From the NCBI GenBank assembly GCA_023548195.1, contig JAJHZJ010000009.1, positions 2,213,501 through 2,277,500 of the forward strand: a stretch of DNA of 64,000 bases. Reading direction: 5' to 3'. This document shows, piece after piece, positions 1 through 11,699 of this stretch. The position numbers and the translations under genes were made by a program. The DNA comes from Bettongia penicillata ogilbyi (lineage: Eukaryota > Chordata > Mammalia > Diprotodontia > Potoroidae). Within the stretch, counting starts at the first letter, position 1. Every line of letters starts with the position of its first letter. The notes beneath the pieces are model-generated. The model saw only the letters and a list, made by a program, of their open reading frames with translations. It made no database searches and had not been told where the DNA came from.

Positions 1-708
1 AAGTTCACAACCCATGGGACATCCTCAGCTCCTCACTTTCAGTCCCTCTTATCCAATCAGCTGCTAAGTTTTATTGATTCCCCTTCCTTAACGTTTCTCT
101 AATACATTCCGTCAATCAGTAAGCATTTATTTAGTTCTATCCTCTTCTCTTTCCTCCCATGGTAATTATCCTAGTCCTTTATCACTCCTAGCCTGGCCTA
201 TTGCAATAGCTTCTTAACTGACCTCTTGGAATCCAGTATCTCTACTTTCTAATCACTTTACCAAATTGATATTCCTAAAGTACAGGTCTGATCAGGTCAC
301 TCCTGTATTTTAGTACCTTAGTTCTTTAGTTCTAGTTCTTTAGAACCTTCAGTGGTTCCCATTGGTTTTAAGATAAAATACAAACCCCCTTTTTGGTATT
401 TAAATTCCTTTACAGATTAGCTCTAGTTATCTTTCCAGACAGATTACATGTTAATCCCCTTTGTGTACTCTGTGCTTCAGCCAAACGAAAACTAGTTTGT
501 TGTTCCCCGCATAAGACTGCCAATTTCCTGTGTCTGTACTTTTGAAGTGGCTGTTTCTTATCTTGAAATTCTTTCTTTCCTTGCCCTCAATTCTAACTTC
601 CTTCCATGCTAATTAACCCAGATCTATTACCTCCCTCAAGAGCCCCTTCCTAATTTTCCTAGCTAGTATCACCATTCCCAACACTGTATATTTATTTTGT
701 ATATATCC
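1..708 (+). mobile_element. L2-like LINE, 3' portion
   Basis: Pyrimidine-rich sequence with the standard order of mammalian L2 3' ends: a segment like ccaatcagctgctaag, then tattgcaatagcttctta, then gatattcctaaagtacagg, then ttcagtggttcccattgg, then gataaaatacaaac, then aacactgtatatttattttg. It enters the window already inside the element, so the 5' limit is not visible. The reading frame is decayed. Family assignment is from recognition of this order, not from alignment. Confidence 0.75.
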
Positions 709-717
709 TCTAGGAAA

Positions 718-935
718 CGGGGTGATGTAAGGCATAGAGAGTTGAATCTAAGCTCAGGAAGATCAGAGTTCAAATCCAGCCTCAGCCTCTTACTAGCTAT
801 GTGATCCTAGGTTTGTTGTCTTAATAGTAACCACTTTATTGGGTTGTTATGAAGATAAAATGAGATAATATCTGTAAAGCATTTTGTAAACCTTAGGATG
901 CTAAATGAAACTAGATATTATTGTTATTATTATTA
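718..935 (+). mobile_element. MIR-type CORE-SINE
   Basis: Shows the tRNA-like head (gagttcaaatccagcctc), the core (cttactagctatgtgatc) and an L2-like tail (gagataatatctgtaaagc, then a TTATTATTATT end). Diverged, and missing part of the region before the tail. Confidence 0.75.
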
Positions 936-1092
936 TTTTCTCATCCATGGCCATTCTGTATTTTCCCAGCAGAATATAAGCATCCAAAAGAGGTAGACAA
1001 ACGAAGACAATGAGATTAGGGATCATAAGCAGGTATGGAAACTGGGTATGTTTAACTGGCATATTCTCCTGGAGAACTGTATCATGGTCATG

Positions 1093-1215
1093 ATAAATGA
1101 AGAAGAAGAAGAGGAAGAAGAAGAAGGGGAATAAGAGGAAGAGGAATAAGAAGAAGAGAAAGAAGAGGAAGAAGGAAGAGGAGAAGGAGGAGGAGGAGGA
1201 GGAGAAGTAGTGGTA
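1093..1215 (+). repeat. GAA/GAG purine-rich simple repeat
   Basis: About 120 bases almost free of pyrimidines, made of imperfect gaa and gga triplets. The minus-strand open frame across it (poly-Ser/Phe) is produced by the repeat and is not a gene. Confidence 0.9.
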
Positions 1216-1275
1216 GTAATATTGCCATTGGTAATACTTCATCTTGAAATGGAGAGTGTATCCATCAAGACCCAA

Positions 1276-1916
1276 AAAATTGCTTTTAAGTTATTGGAGG
1301 AAAGATTGCAGAGTGAAAACATCCTGACGGCCAATAGAGTAGAAGATATTGCTTCCTTGGAAGGAGTACTTACTACTTGGCTACCCTGATAACTAACTCC
1401 CACCTCTCTATCTACCTTACTTATCCAGCTACCTCTTTTATCTAACTACCTATCTATCGCTCTTTCCTTCTATCTTGTCAATGGGAGCCTCCAAAGAAGT
1501 CCTATTGCTAGTGCCTTCTCATGGCTTGTGATGACCTTGGTTATGTCAACAAAATATGAACTCTGGTTAATCTGACCAAGCTGGACAGGCTTCGAGCACA
1601 GTCCGAGCCATTGACCATTCATGCTTTTCAAGGACAGGATGGCTACCAATAGAGAGACTCATCACTAGTAAGTCAGCTACCAGGCAGTGAAAAAAATGTA
1701 AAATGACCCTTAGTCACTTAGGGCTCCCTTCTTCTTCCATAGGAAGGCCATGGAACATTTGGAAAAACAATAGAGAAGGTTATTTGAAGAGAAGTCTGTA
1801 TTTCTCAAATGACTGATTTAAGTCACAGTAATCTCAGCATGATATCTCTGTCCAGTGATGTAGGAATTGACCTGCTGCTGACAAAATGGAATCACATCAA
1901 GATGGTTTATAATCAG
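1276..1916. other. Unique spacer
   Basis: No recognisable repeat family, exon or RNA gene. A short ctatctatc-like run lies at 1409-1475. Confidence 0.5.
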
Positions 1917-2158
1917 GGTGTGTGTGTGTGTATGTGTGTGTGTATGTGTATGTATGTGTGTATGTGTGTGTATGTATGTGTATGTATGTGTGTATGTATG
2001 TGTGTGCATGTGCGTGTGCATGTGCGTGTGTATGTGTGTATGTATGTGTGTGTATGTGTGTGTATGTATGTGTGTGCATGTGCGTGTGTATGTATGTGTG
2101 TATGTGTGTATGTATGTGTGTGTATGCATGTGTGTGTGGTATGTACGTGTGTGGGGGG
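1917..2158 (+). repeat. TG/TATG microsatellite, 240 bp
   Basis: Alternating gt and gtat units with cgtg interruptions. The overlapping Cys/Val and His/Thr open frames on both strands are artefacts of this array. Confidence 0.95.
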
Positions 2159-2426
2159 CGGTGATGGACCCCTTTGGAAGTCTGGTGGCATCTCTGATCT
2201 TTCTAGAAAAAGATTTTGTTGGTTACATTTGTCGTTGAAGAACATGTTAAATTTCAGTTAGAAGTTAGTAAGAATAATGATACGATTTTCTTCCCATCCA
2301 AGTCCAATGGCTCTTTTGACATCTTGGGTCTGCGAACCCCACGTTAACACCATGAAACCAGAAGATATACAGGAAAGGAGATATGCCAAACACGTGGCCA
2401 GAGCAAAGGATACACTTTTGTTGTTA

Positions 2427-2656
2427 CCTAGCTGTTTCAGTTGTGTCTGATTCCTCGTCACCCCTTTTGAGGGTTTTCTGGCAAAGATAATAAAATGGTT
2501 TACTCTAGCTCGTTTTACAAATGACGAACTGAAGCAAACAGGGTAAAAGGACTTGCCCAGAGTCACACAGCCAGGAAGTGTCTGAGGCCAGATTTGAACT
2601 CAGGAAGATGAGTCTTCCTGACTTTCAGGCCTGACACTGAGCCACCTAGCTGCCCC
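2427..2656 (-). mobile_element. MAR1-like CORE-SINE (BovB-type tail)
   Basis: Reads in reverse: tail (ttgttacctagctgtttcag), gggttttctggcaaag, the core gacttgcccagagtcacac, then the head ending gccacctagctgcccc. Nearly full length. Confidence 0.85.
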
Positions 2657-3205
2657 AAGAAATGCGTTATTACCCATTAAATGGCAAAAGACATAGAAAA
2701 ATACTTCTGACACGATGGATAGATTTTTCTGAGGACAGATTATGAAAGAAGTTAGACAAAAATTGAACAGGAGGCAAAGACAAGGTTAGATCATAATTTG
2801 TACTGGTAGATGGTGCATCTATATCCATGAGATTAGGGATCCATCAAAATATTGAACTGAGTCATTAGGAGGTCAAGCCTGAGCTCCAGATGACTTTTAA
2901 AGATCCTGTCAAATCTCTTAACAGCCAAAGGCCAAGACCTTGCTCTAGGTTAGCAGGCAGCTGTGTGACTGAGGAGTGTGGCTCTGCTTATCCATCTTTC
3001 AACAAGTGAGAAAAGAAAACAATCTAAAATATTTAATCAACAGGTCACAGAATAACTGAACATAGAAATTGGAAGGAACCTCAGATGTCATTATTTCCAG
3101 GCATTACTCAAGAACTGAGGCTATGACATTGATAAGTGTTTATCCAGTCTCTGCCCTGCTTCATTTGAAAAGTAAAGGAAAAGGGAACATATTTTGGATG
3201 GGAAG

Positions 3206-3390
3206 CATCAGGGTGTACCAGCAGGTGTTTTGGATTTGGAGTCAGATCTGAGTTCAAATAATCCTCTTGACATTACTACCTAATTGATCTTGGGTAACTG
3301 ATTCTACTTCTCTGGGCTCAGTTTCTTTAATTTGTAATAAGAATGGGTTGGAACAACTGACCACTAAGGTTTCTTTCAATTCTAAGGGAT
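3206..3390 (+). mobile_element. tRNA-derived SINE, MIR-like
   Basis: Contains cagatctgagttcaaat, gatcttgggtaactgattc, ggctcagtttcttt and the tail aaggtttctttcaattcta. This tail type (…tccagctctaaatctatgat) recurs at 13.2, 14.6, 15.0, 17.9, 18.1 and 24.8 kb. Confidence 0.7.
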
Positions 3391-3499
3391 AGGAGGGGAG
3401 GTTGTTTGTTAATAAAAATGATAATGTAAAGATGATGATGATGATATGACCTAACATTAGTACAATACTGTTTTTCTGTATGTTTTCACAAGGTCTCAT

Positions 3500-3835
3500 T
3501 CAATCAAAGAACAAGCATTTTTTTTAAAATGCCTATCATGTGTCAGATACAGTGCTAGGTGCTAGGGGGGTAAATACCAAGAATTTGATCCACACAAAAC
3601 TCCTCTGAGTTAGTCAGGATAGGGCAAAGGTTATCATGCCCAGTTTTATAGAGAGACCTCAGGGTCAGAGGGTTCTAGAAATCTCAGGATACTAGAGCTG
3701 GAAGGAAATTTAGAGTTTCCTCTAAGTATCTTCTTAGTACCTACTGTTCACTGTGCTGTAGGGGCATTGACAGGAAGACACAGTCCCTGCCTTCAGAGAA
3801 TTTTTTGACTAGTTAAGGAAGACGAGAAATGAACA
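3500..3835. mobile_element. Cluster of decayed MIR/L2-like fragments
   Basis: Two copies of an old repeat sharing (agcat…)tgtgtcagatacagtgctagg and tactgttcactgtgctgtag…cacagtccctgcc flank a minus-strand MIR remnant. Each is short and diverged. Confidence 0.5.
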
Positions 3836-5300
3836 ACCAAAGAATGGTCAGGCGTGGTGATGTGGTGAATCATACAAGGGATTGTTGGATGTCAGAATGG
3901 AGAGATTGTTTCGAATCATTGTGTTGATGGGAGAGGTGGGCTGTGAGGATGGGCAAAGAGGAGAGGGGAGGGATTCACTTTTGTGTCTTCAGAGTTATCT
4001 GTCTCTGGCAGCAAATGTTGGCATCTCCTACTTCATTTCCACTCCTACCAATCTTGCTTCCATGGAAGCTATGTTATCGGTATGCTTTCTTTAGCTACAT
4101 ATGGACAGATGACCAATTCAGTCTGGCCTGCAGAACACTTTCCATAGGATGCCCATTTCAGGCAGAGGTGCCCTGGACTTGAATCCCTAATAATGGAAAT
4201 GAAAATTTTAGGCCATTGATCCAGACACAGACTGACTTGGATTCTGCATCCCTCATGATCAGGGGGCAGTTTCATGGTATAATTTAAAGGATGTGGGAAG
4301 GCCCCAACCCCATTATGTGGTTGGGTGCCTGAAATTCCCACCATACATGGGTAAAGTTCCTGTTTAAAAAAAGCAAATACGAGGAGAAATCCCTAAGTCC
4401 CTTAGCACTCTTTAGCTAAGATTCCCTTGCAATAGAGAATTCTTACTTTTTTCTTGTATCATTAACCTCTTTAATCATCTGATGAAACTTAGGACTCTCT
4501 TCTCAGGAAAATGTTTTTAAGTGCATAAGATAAAATACCTAGGATCACAAAGGAAACTAGTGGTTAATAAAAAATGAAGATGTAATTTTTTTCCCCAAAC
4601 AAGCCCTTCGACCCCTTGAAGTATATCTATGGACTCTTTGGGAGCCTGGAGACCTTTGGTTAAGACCCCTGCTTCATAGAATGGTTTCCTGGAAAGTAAA
4701 ATCCTGGATTGGGTAACACACAAGATAGTAAAAGAGATTGGGAAGGGTTTGAGATTCACATCCTAGAAGGTCAGACTGGTTGGGGTCATGCTTTGGTGAT
4801 CTTCTAGGGGATGAATAAGGGGGGGGGGTACAGATAATAAAGGCCCTGGGGGAGGGAGTAAAGCCAGAAGCCAGAGGCACTGAAAAGCCTTCAGGGAAGC
4901 TTAGGCAAGAATGGGGGAGATCAGAGCCACTATTAGTAATTCTTGCACCTGAGGTAGGGATGGGAAGGACCTGGGAAAGGGGAGAGTGAGAAGAGACCCT
5001 GCGACATGTCAGGACAATTGCTGCTGTGGGGATGAAAAGATCAGGGGATGACTGGTCTAAGGAAGAGGCATTGGTGTTATAGAATGCTTTAGGATCTCAC
5101 CTCAACCCTAGCGCAGGAAGGGTGTCTTACCTTAATTGAGCTACAGTCTTATGGGTGATAAGTCAGTGTGGGCCAGGAGTGTCAGCACACTTCCCATTGA
5201 CTCTTCCCATGCCCAGTCTATGGTCTATGCATCCTTGTGGCCATAGTTGGCATCCAGGTAGGTTGTGTGCAATGAAGGCCACACCTCTATCAAGAAGAAG
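3836..5300. other. Unique spacer
   Basis: No convincing repeat or exon over about 1.5 kb. Open frames here are 68-91 codons, unconserved in appearance and overlap on both strands. A run of about ten G lies near 4819-4828. Confidence 0.5.
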
Positions 5301-5317
5301 AAGATGCCTAAAACCCT

Positions 5318-5366
5318 AGGGAGGGGAGAGGAAAGGAGAGGAAGGGAGAGGAGGGGAGAGGAGAAG
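5318..5366 (+). repeat. GGAGA-type purine repeat
   Basis: Imperfect ggagagga units, pyrimidine-free except for edges. Confidence 0.8.
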
Positions 5367-5375
5367 TGGAGAGTC

Positions 5376-5525
5376 TGTCTGTCTCAGTTCACTCAGCTTT
5401 AAATGGGGATAATAATACCATCTAGCTGCCAGAGTTATTGTGAAGAGCAAATGAGACAGCGTATATAAATCACTTAATACAGTGCCTGGCACATAATAGG
5501 TTTTTAACAAATACTTGTTTCTTTC
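5376..5525 (+). mobile_element. MIR-type SINE, 3' half
   Basis: Contains tctcagttcactcagc, aatggggataataat, gagacagcgtatataaatc, and the L2-like end agtgcctggcacataatagg. Confidence 0.7.
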
Positions 5526-5784
5526 TTCTCTATAAAATTAGTTCAGTCCCAGAAAATCTGGATCCTAGCCTTGGCTCACTCACTAACTGCTTGAAACTTA
5601 GCTGAACGACCCGAGCAACTTCCTATCTTCTCTTTGTTTCAGTTAACAAGTCTTTATGATGTTGATTAAAGTTCTGGCCCTTTCAGTCTCCTAGGGGGTC
5701 TTCAGAGGAAGGAGTAAAATTATAGATGACCTTGGTTAGCACAAAGCACCGCCCGGCCATAACAGAACATGATCATTATTCTTC

Positions 5785-5895
5785 CCCTGTTGGAATGTGA
5801 ACTGTCTCAGAGCAGAGGCTATTTTGCTTATTTTATTTGCATCCCCAGTGCTTTGCCTATAATAAGTGCTTAATAAATGCTTTTTGCATTCTTCA
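5785..5895 (+). mobile_element. L2 3' terminus
   Basis: Contains ttggaatgtgaactgtctc, gagcagaggctattttgc, catccccagtgctttgcc and aagtgcttaataaatgct, the standard L2 terminal order. Confidence 0.75.
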
Positions 5896-5904
5896 CTTAG
5901 GTCA

Positions 5905-6245
5905 GATTTGCCTCCTCAACATCTCACCAACATGCCCGGTCTTTCTCATTCTTTTCCTCTGCTCTGGAACACCTCCCCCTCCCTCTCTCTACCTACCTAA
6001 ATCCTACCCACACTCCAAGGTCTGAATCCAATCAATCCCCCTCCATTCCTTTGTCTCAGCGATGCCTTCCTTCTCCAAACTCCTTGGTCCCTTATTATTC
6101 ACAGCAACAGCTCAGCCTGTATCTCTTGTCTCCCTCAACTAGGATGTGATCTTCCCAATGGGAGGGAATTCAGTGTGACTTTGCTGGTGCTCCCTCACCT
6201 CACTTAGCACAGGCTGGTCAGGAGCAATAAAGACTTGTTGACGGA
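5905..6245 (+). mobile_element. L2-like LINE 3' fragment
   Basis: Pyrimidine-rich segment with tcttttcctctgctctggaa, ccttctccaaactcc, cttcccaatgggaggg and the end gagcaataaagacttgttga. More diverged than the copy just upstream, and probably a separate insertion in the same orientation. Confidence 0.6.
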
Positions 6246-6583
6246 ATAGCTTGTTGAGGGATTCAATTTCCCTGGTGATAGCCATGATCTCATCTTCCCC
6301 ATTTGCTGACATGTTCTTAATTCAACTTTATGGGCTTCTTCTAAAGCTGTCAGCTGCCTTGTTTTGAGGACGGCAGCAAAGTGCAGAATGTCCAAAGTCC
6401 AGAGGAATGGCATGTTGGAATGGCACAGGAAGGGGTGGAGGGATGACCGTCGGACCCTAGGATTTACATGCTGAGAAATGAGACTTTGGACGCGATAGCT
6501 GTGCCAAAAAAAAAAGAAAGAAAGAATGTCCACTGGGTACAGGATTTGAGGCATAGTCTATGCGGGTTTGAGAGGTCATTCAG

Positions 6584-6614
6584 TACTGTACACACACATG
6601 TACACACACACACC
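6584..6614 (+). repeat. CA-rich microsatellite
   Basis: Short run of ca dinucleotides with tgta interruptions. Confidence 0.85.
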
Positions 6615-6639
6615 TTAACTCTAATTCCATTTTGTAGAA

Positions 6640-7370
6640 GGAATATCATCTAACCTAACTCCTTCCTTTTAAATTTGGGGAAACTGAAGCCCATAAGACA
6701 CACCGCATGGGCAGTAAGTAGCAGAGGTCCATGAACTTAAAAAAAAAAACTTAAAAAAATTTACTAACCATATTTTAGTACAATTGATTTCCTTTGTAAT
6801 CCCATGTGCTTTATGTATTTAAGTCATTATTCTGTGAAAGGCTTGACCAGAATGCTGAAGAGGTCAGTGATGAAAAAAGGGTTAAGAATCCCTGATCTGG
6901 AATTGAAGATGGAATTTTCTCCATCTTGATCTAAAATGAAATCTTTTCTGTTGACTACCAGTTTTTGGTTTTGTTTAGTTTTATCTGCCAGCTCGCCTTC
7001 CACCATGTTAGCTACTGAGGACAAACTCCAGAAGCCCTCCAAACTGTCTGAAGGACTGACTTGGGATATAGGCTATAGTCAGGGGTATGCTCAAGTCAGC
7101 TCCACCAGGCTCCCTCGAGTGGATTGTTCCGTTTTCAGTGTGAGCATTTACAAATTTACAAACACTATAAATCACTCCTTGATTTATTGCTTTAGTGATT
7201 GTATAGACTTTTCAAAGTGATGGAAAAAATGCTAATACTACAGATTCAACTTAAAAGTGTGTTCTACTTACATTCCCTCCTCCCCCTTTCTCCCAGCAGG
7301 TGGTTAAACATTCACTGGGACAGGCCTGGCTAGTGTGTTTTCCAGGATTAAGCAACCTCTTCATTCAACA
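6640..7370. other. Mostly unique spacer
   Basis: Only faint MIR-like traces (ggggaaactgaagccc near 6677). The 94-codon plus-strand frame at 6936-7220 has a hydrophobic start, but there is no splice or promoter context to support a gene. Confidence 0.4.
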
Positions 7371-7374
7371 TAAT

Positions 7375-7545
7375 TCAATAAGCATTTATTAAGCAGCTAT
7401 TATGTATAAGACATATTCGTAACACTGAACTTGGAGTCTGGAAGACCTGGGTCAAAATCTCTCTTCAAATACTTATTAGCTTTATGAGGCAGGCCAAGTC
7501 TCTTCCTTCAATCTGAGTTTCCTCATTATAAAATGAGGAACATTT
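7375..7545. mobile_element. SINE/L2-like fragments
   Basis: Starts with aataagcatttattaagcag and continues with a plus-strand MIR remnant (ggagtctggaagacctggg, ctgagtttcctcattataaa). Confidence 0.6.
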
Positions 7546-7782
7546 ACATAATACCTGCTAAGTGCCAGACACTGTGCTTAGAACTTCACAAATATTATCT
7601 CATTTAATTCCCACAACAATTTTGGAATATTAGCCCCATTTTACACATGGGGAAACTGAGGCAGAGGTTGAATGACTTGCCCAGGGTTTCACAGCTACTA
7701 AGTGTCTGAATTCAAACTTGGACTTAAATTCTCCTGACTCCAGGCCCAGCACTTTCTCTGCTGCACTACCCTAGCTGCCCCT
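7546..7782 (-). mobile_element. MIR-type SINE, near full length
   Basis: In reverse: taagtgccagacactgtgc, attatctcatttaattccc, ggggaaactgaggcagagg, cttgcccagggtttcacagc, ending accctagctgcccc. Confidence 0.8.
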
Positions 7783-8103
7783 AGGTAAGAGCACCTACCT
7801 CACTGGTTGGTTGGGGGGATTGAATGAGATAATATATGTAAAGGACTTTGCAAACCTATGTAAATATGAGCTAATACTATCATTATCCAGATGTTTCAGA
7901 TTAATATTACTTAGGAAGAGGAAGAGGTGTTGTTTGCTGTATTGAATGATTCATTACAGAATCTTCTAATAATGGAGGTCCTCTGGTACTTTAAAACATA
8001 GTTTTATTTATACCCAACTTTAACAACAAAGATAATGGACAGTTAGTTTGCTTCTGGAGGAAGTGTTTTGAACTGGTAGTCAAGAGACAGCCCTTCTCCC
8101 CAA

Positions 8104-8124
8104 ACACACACACATACACATACA

Positions 8125-8176
<52 letters not shown>

Positions 8177-8217
8177 GTCTGTCTGTCTGTCTCTGTCTCT
8201 CTGTTTCTCTCTCTCTC

Positions 8218-8258
<41 letters not shown>

Positions 8259-8275
8259 GTCTCTCTGTCTCTCTG

Positions 8276-8337
<62 letters not shown>
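8104..8337 (+). repeat. CT/CTGT microsatellite, 234 bp
   Basis: Begins with a short acacacat run, then long (ct)n broken by ctgt and gtttct units. One strand is essentially all purine, so the tract can in principle form a triplex. The Arg/Glu minus-strand open frame is an artefact. Confidence 0.95.
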
Positions 8338-8340
<3 letters not shown>

Positions 8341-8669
8341 TCATGTTACTTTGGCCAAATCACTTAAACTTTCTAGGTTTTAATTTGTGAACTTGTAAAA
8401 GGAGAAAGTTGGACTAGCTGCTACCTGAGTAAATGGAGGTCTGTCTATAACATGATTTAAACTATGATGTCATTGATGTGAATGTTCCATCCACAAATGG
8501 AGATCGCAGCCTTCTATGCCTTAGCAGACAATTTAGTGAATTGTCATGGCCAAAGGAATTCATCAGTTGGTGGTCGGACTTCTAGAGATGAACTTTTAGA
8601 AGCTTAGGTTAGTCCTCAGAGAACCAACTCAAAACCTGTCCAGTCTTGTAGGATCTACCCAGCACTAAT

Positions 8670-8872
8670 AGGATTCTACATTTAAAGCAGAAGGGGACCC
8701 TAGAGATCATCTAATTTAACCCCTTCATTTTACAAATGAAGAAACTGAGACTAAGGGAGGTGAAGTGATTTGGACCAGGTCACACAAGTAGTATCAGAGG
8801 TGAGACTTGAACCCAGATCCTCTAACTCCTGACCAAGTGTTCTTTCCACTGTACCAGTGGTACCAGTTGCTA
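8670..8872 (-). mobile_element. MIR-type SINE
   Basis: Contains agagatcatctaatttaacc, ttttacaaatgaagaaactg, ggtcacacaagtag, gacttgaacccagatcctct and ttctttccactgtacca. Confidence 0.75.
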
Positions 8873-8879
8873 TGTATTT

Positions 8880-9390
8880 GACTGGCAGAGCCTTTGGGAA
8901 TCCAGTGTTACTGACATTGCAGGTTAGAGTGTTGGATGGAGATGTTGGTTTGAAGTGTTTTTAACACTGGGGACTGATAGTGTTTTTCTTTTACTCACTG
9001 CCTTGAATGACATGACTCTAGGGAAGCAGGAAGGAGGAGGGGAAGGGAAATATTAGGGAAAAGTTAGTTTGAGGTTCCCAGTATGTGAGATCTCTGAAAC
9101 ATGACCCTATGGTGGAGACAAATGCTTCTGTAATGTGGATTGAGAGGAATCAGTCTTTCCAGGTCAGTCCCCCGGAATCTGGCCCTAGCTCTCCTCTTCT
9201 GCAGCACTGGGCCCCAGGCTTTAAGACATTCTGTCAACTGAGCTTTGGGGCTAGTCCCTGCAGAGTCAAATTTTCATCTTTGTGCTAATGGAAATGTCTA
9301 AATATGAACCTTGGAGTGAGAACTGAGCAATTATAACTTCCCATATCTAGGAGCGAGAATACATTTATGTTCATGCAATTCCACTGAGGT
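8880..9390. other. Unique spacer
   Basis: No repeat or exon recognised. The 67-codon frame at 9085-9288 has no supporting features. Confidence 0.45.
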
Positions 9391-9639
9391 GCCTTCAAGG
9401 GCAAGCCATTTAAGTTCTCTGTACCTCAGTTTCCTTATCTGTTACATGAGGAAACTAACCACTGCCTTGTATTGTGAAGATAAAAGAAGAGAATGAATGT
9501 TAGTATATTTAGAAAAGGTAAAAAGCAAAACCAAGAGAAAAGGGGCAAAGATACCCAACGGAGCAAAACTGAGGGTTTGGGGGAAGAATTTTTTCTATAG
9601 TTCTATATTATGCTTTCTCTGGGACCCTATTGTCTGCAT

Positions 9640-9825
9640 AGTAACTTTAATTGCTCTCCAGGTCTAGCTAAGTTATAAACATTTCCCTCCTGAGTGCTCA
9701 CAATCAATTAAATCTCTCTAAAATAGCTGGAGCTCTGAAGAAGGATTTGTAGTCCAGTGGCACCTTGGGAGCCGAATTGAGCCCTGTTAAATAGCTGATT
9801 CAATCACCCTAATTTCCCTTGGTTT
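9640..9825. promoter_or_regulatory. Candidate conserved non-coding block
   Basis: Unique sequence of balanced composition with clustered homeobox-type cores (ttaattgc near 9647, caattaaa near 9705, accctaatttc near 9806) and no repeat signature. Conservation is inferred from its look only, and there is no coding frame of note. Confidence 0.25.
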
Positions 9826-10126
9826 CTCAGTTTGGCTCTGGTTACCTGCCTAAAGATCTTTCAGCTACAAAGACCCCAGGAGTCCTTATCAAGGGGGTGA
9901 GAGGGAAAGAGAGACCATTTCTATCTTTGGAGAATACAGGGAAATTCCTGAATCCTGAGAAGGACCAAGAAACAGGAGAGAAATCAATTCAACAAGCTGT
10001 TACGCTGTGTAGAATCAGAAGATTTGGGTTGGGATGCAAGTTCTGCTGCTTGGACAAGCCTCTTTTGGCTTTACTCTCCTCATCTGTAAAATAAGGAGCT
10101 TGTAGTAAATATTCTGTAAGATCTAG

Positions 10127-10278
10127 GATATGGATGGAGAACCTACAGCCTCAAGGCCACATGTGGCCCTCTAGGGCCTCAACTGTGACTCTTTGAATGA
10201 ATGGGACTGTGCTTGAGGATCTAGAGGACCACATGTAATCTTGAGGCAACAAATTCCCCACCCCTGATCTAGGGGGTA
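10127..10278. mobile_element. Palindromic hAT-like MITE, internally shortened
   Basis: The ends are inverted: gagaacctacagcctcaagg and ggccacatgtgg on the left, and accacatgtaatcttgaggc and attccccacccctg on the right. It matches the longer copy at 29598-29812 at both ends but lacks most of its centre. The CAGGGGTGGGGAA-type terminus is hAT-like. No transposase is present. Confidence 0.65.
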
Positions 10279-10354
10279 AATCTGTGGTCCTCTGATCCTT
10301 TACATTGTGATGTGGGGAAAATTAAAGAGACGCATAGGATTCAATCTCATATCC

Positions 10355-10790
10355 ATGGACTGGGGAATGGTCAAATTATGGACGTTGAATGTAATGGGAT
10401 ATATTGTTCTGTAAGAAACAATTATGAAAAACATGAGGAGACATGTGAACCAGGAAAACACAATGACCACAGATTAAATGCAAAGAAGTAGGATGACAAA
10501 AAGCACAGTTACTGAATACTGGGTTATTAGAATGCAAAGCTTGGCCCTAGAGAAAGGTTAAGAAAATACCGCTGCCTGCCCCCACCCCGCTTTCAGAGGT
10601 GAGGGACCATATGTATGAAATATCGCGTGGACTTTAAGACATGGCTGGTGTGACGGCTAGTTTTGCTGAACTGCTTTTTCTCCTGCTTTTAAAATCTTTG
10701 TTAGAAGGAATGACTCCCTGGATGGGAGGATTCTTTTTGAAAATGAATATGCTGTGAAAGCAAAAAGATATCAATAAAAATGAGATTTAA
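10355..10790 (+). mobile_element. L1 3' end fragment
   Basis: Contains gactggggaatggtcaaatt, tgtaatgggatatattgttc, gaaccaggaaaacac and the end gatatcaataaaaatgag. This order is typical of marsupial L1 ORF2-end/3' UTR sequence. No ORF is left. Confidence 0.6.
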
Positions 10791-10916
10791 AGAAAAAGAT
10801 ACAGTCTCAGCCTTCACAGAATTTAATATCTTGCTAGTGAAATCCATAAAACAAGAGAATGATGGAAGTTCAGACTTCATTGAAAGCAGTTGTATAGTGT
10901 AGATGCTAAATTTGGT

Positions 10917-11166
10917 AAGGGTGGATTGGTGGTACAGTGGTTAGAGCACAGGGCCCTGGATTCAGGAAGACCTGAGTTCAAATTCAGTGTCAGACACTTA
11001 GCTGTGTGACCCTGGGCAAATCACTTCACTCTGTTTGCCTCAGTTTCCTCATTTGTCAAATGAGCTGGAAAAGGAAATGGTAAACCACTCCAGTATCTTT
11101 GCCAAGAAAACCCCAAATGGAGTCACAAAGAGTCAGACATGACTGAAAAAGGACTGAACAGCAACA
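10917..11166 (+). mobile_element. MAR1-like CORE-SINE, full length
   Basis: Head ggtggtacagtggttagagc, then gaagacctgagttcaaattc, then gtgtgaccctgggcaaatca, then gccaagaaaaccccaaatgg, then the BovB-like tail gagtcacaaagagtcagaca. One of the best-preserved copies here. Confidence 0.9.
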
Positions 11167-11534
11167 TTATTTAACACCTCTGTGCCTCAGTTTCCTCATT
11201 AAAAAAAAAAATCAGGTAATTGGGTTAAATGATCACTGAGGTTCCTTCCGGCCTATGCCTTTCACAACCTCTTCATAGTGTCTCAACCTGGAATTCATAA
11301 ACTTACTTTTTTAAACATATGTATTTTGATAATGGAATTTAAATATATTTTCTCAGTAATCCCACACATTTTATTCTACGCAGTTAAACCCATTGTTCTG
11401 AGAAAGGATCCACAGTTTTTACCAGACTGCCAAAGGGGTCCATTACAAAACAGTTAAGAAGCTCTCCACTAATCTGAGATCAGAATGATGGCCTCCATGA
11501 TCCTTTCCAGATCATTTTACAGAACCTATGATCA

Positions 11535-11690
11535 AGGGCAAGTGACTTAATTTGGCTGACCCTCAGTTTCTTTATCTGTAAAATGTAGATAGCTATATCT
11601 CCGTGTTGTAGGGAGGTTCTAATGAGATATAAAGTGCTTTGCAAACCTTAAAACACTGTGTACGTCAGATATTGCTGCTGTCCTCAATAT
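11535..11690 (+). mobile_element. MIR-type SINE, 3' half
   Basis: Contains cctcagtttctttatctg, gatataaagtgctttgc and aaccttaaaacactgtgt. Confidence 0.7.
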
Positions 11691-11699
11691 TTTCATCAT

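Noticed and set aside
1809..2261. 150-codon Cys/Val/Met frame and overlapping His/Thr frames
   Set aside because: They exist only because a TG/TATG microsatellite has no stops in several frames on both strands.
10917..10990. tRNA-like head with A and B box-like motifs
   Set aside because: It is the head of a MAR1-like SINE, not a tRNA gene. The same holds for the other SINE heads.
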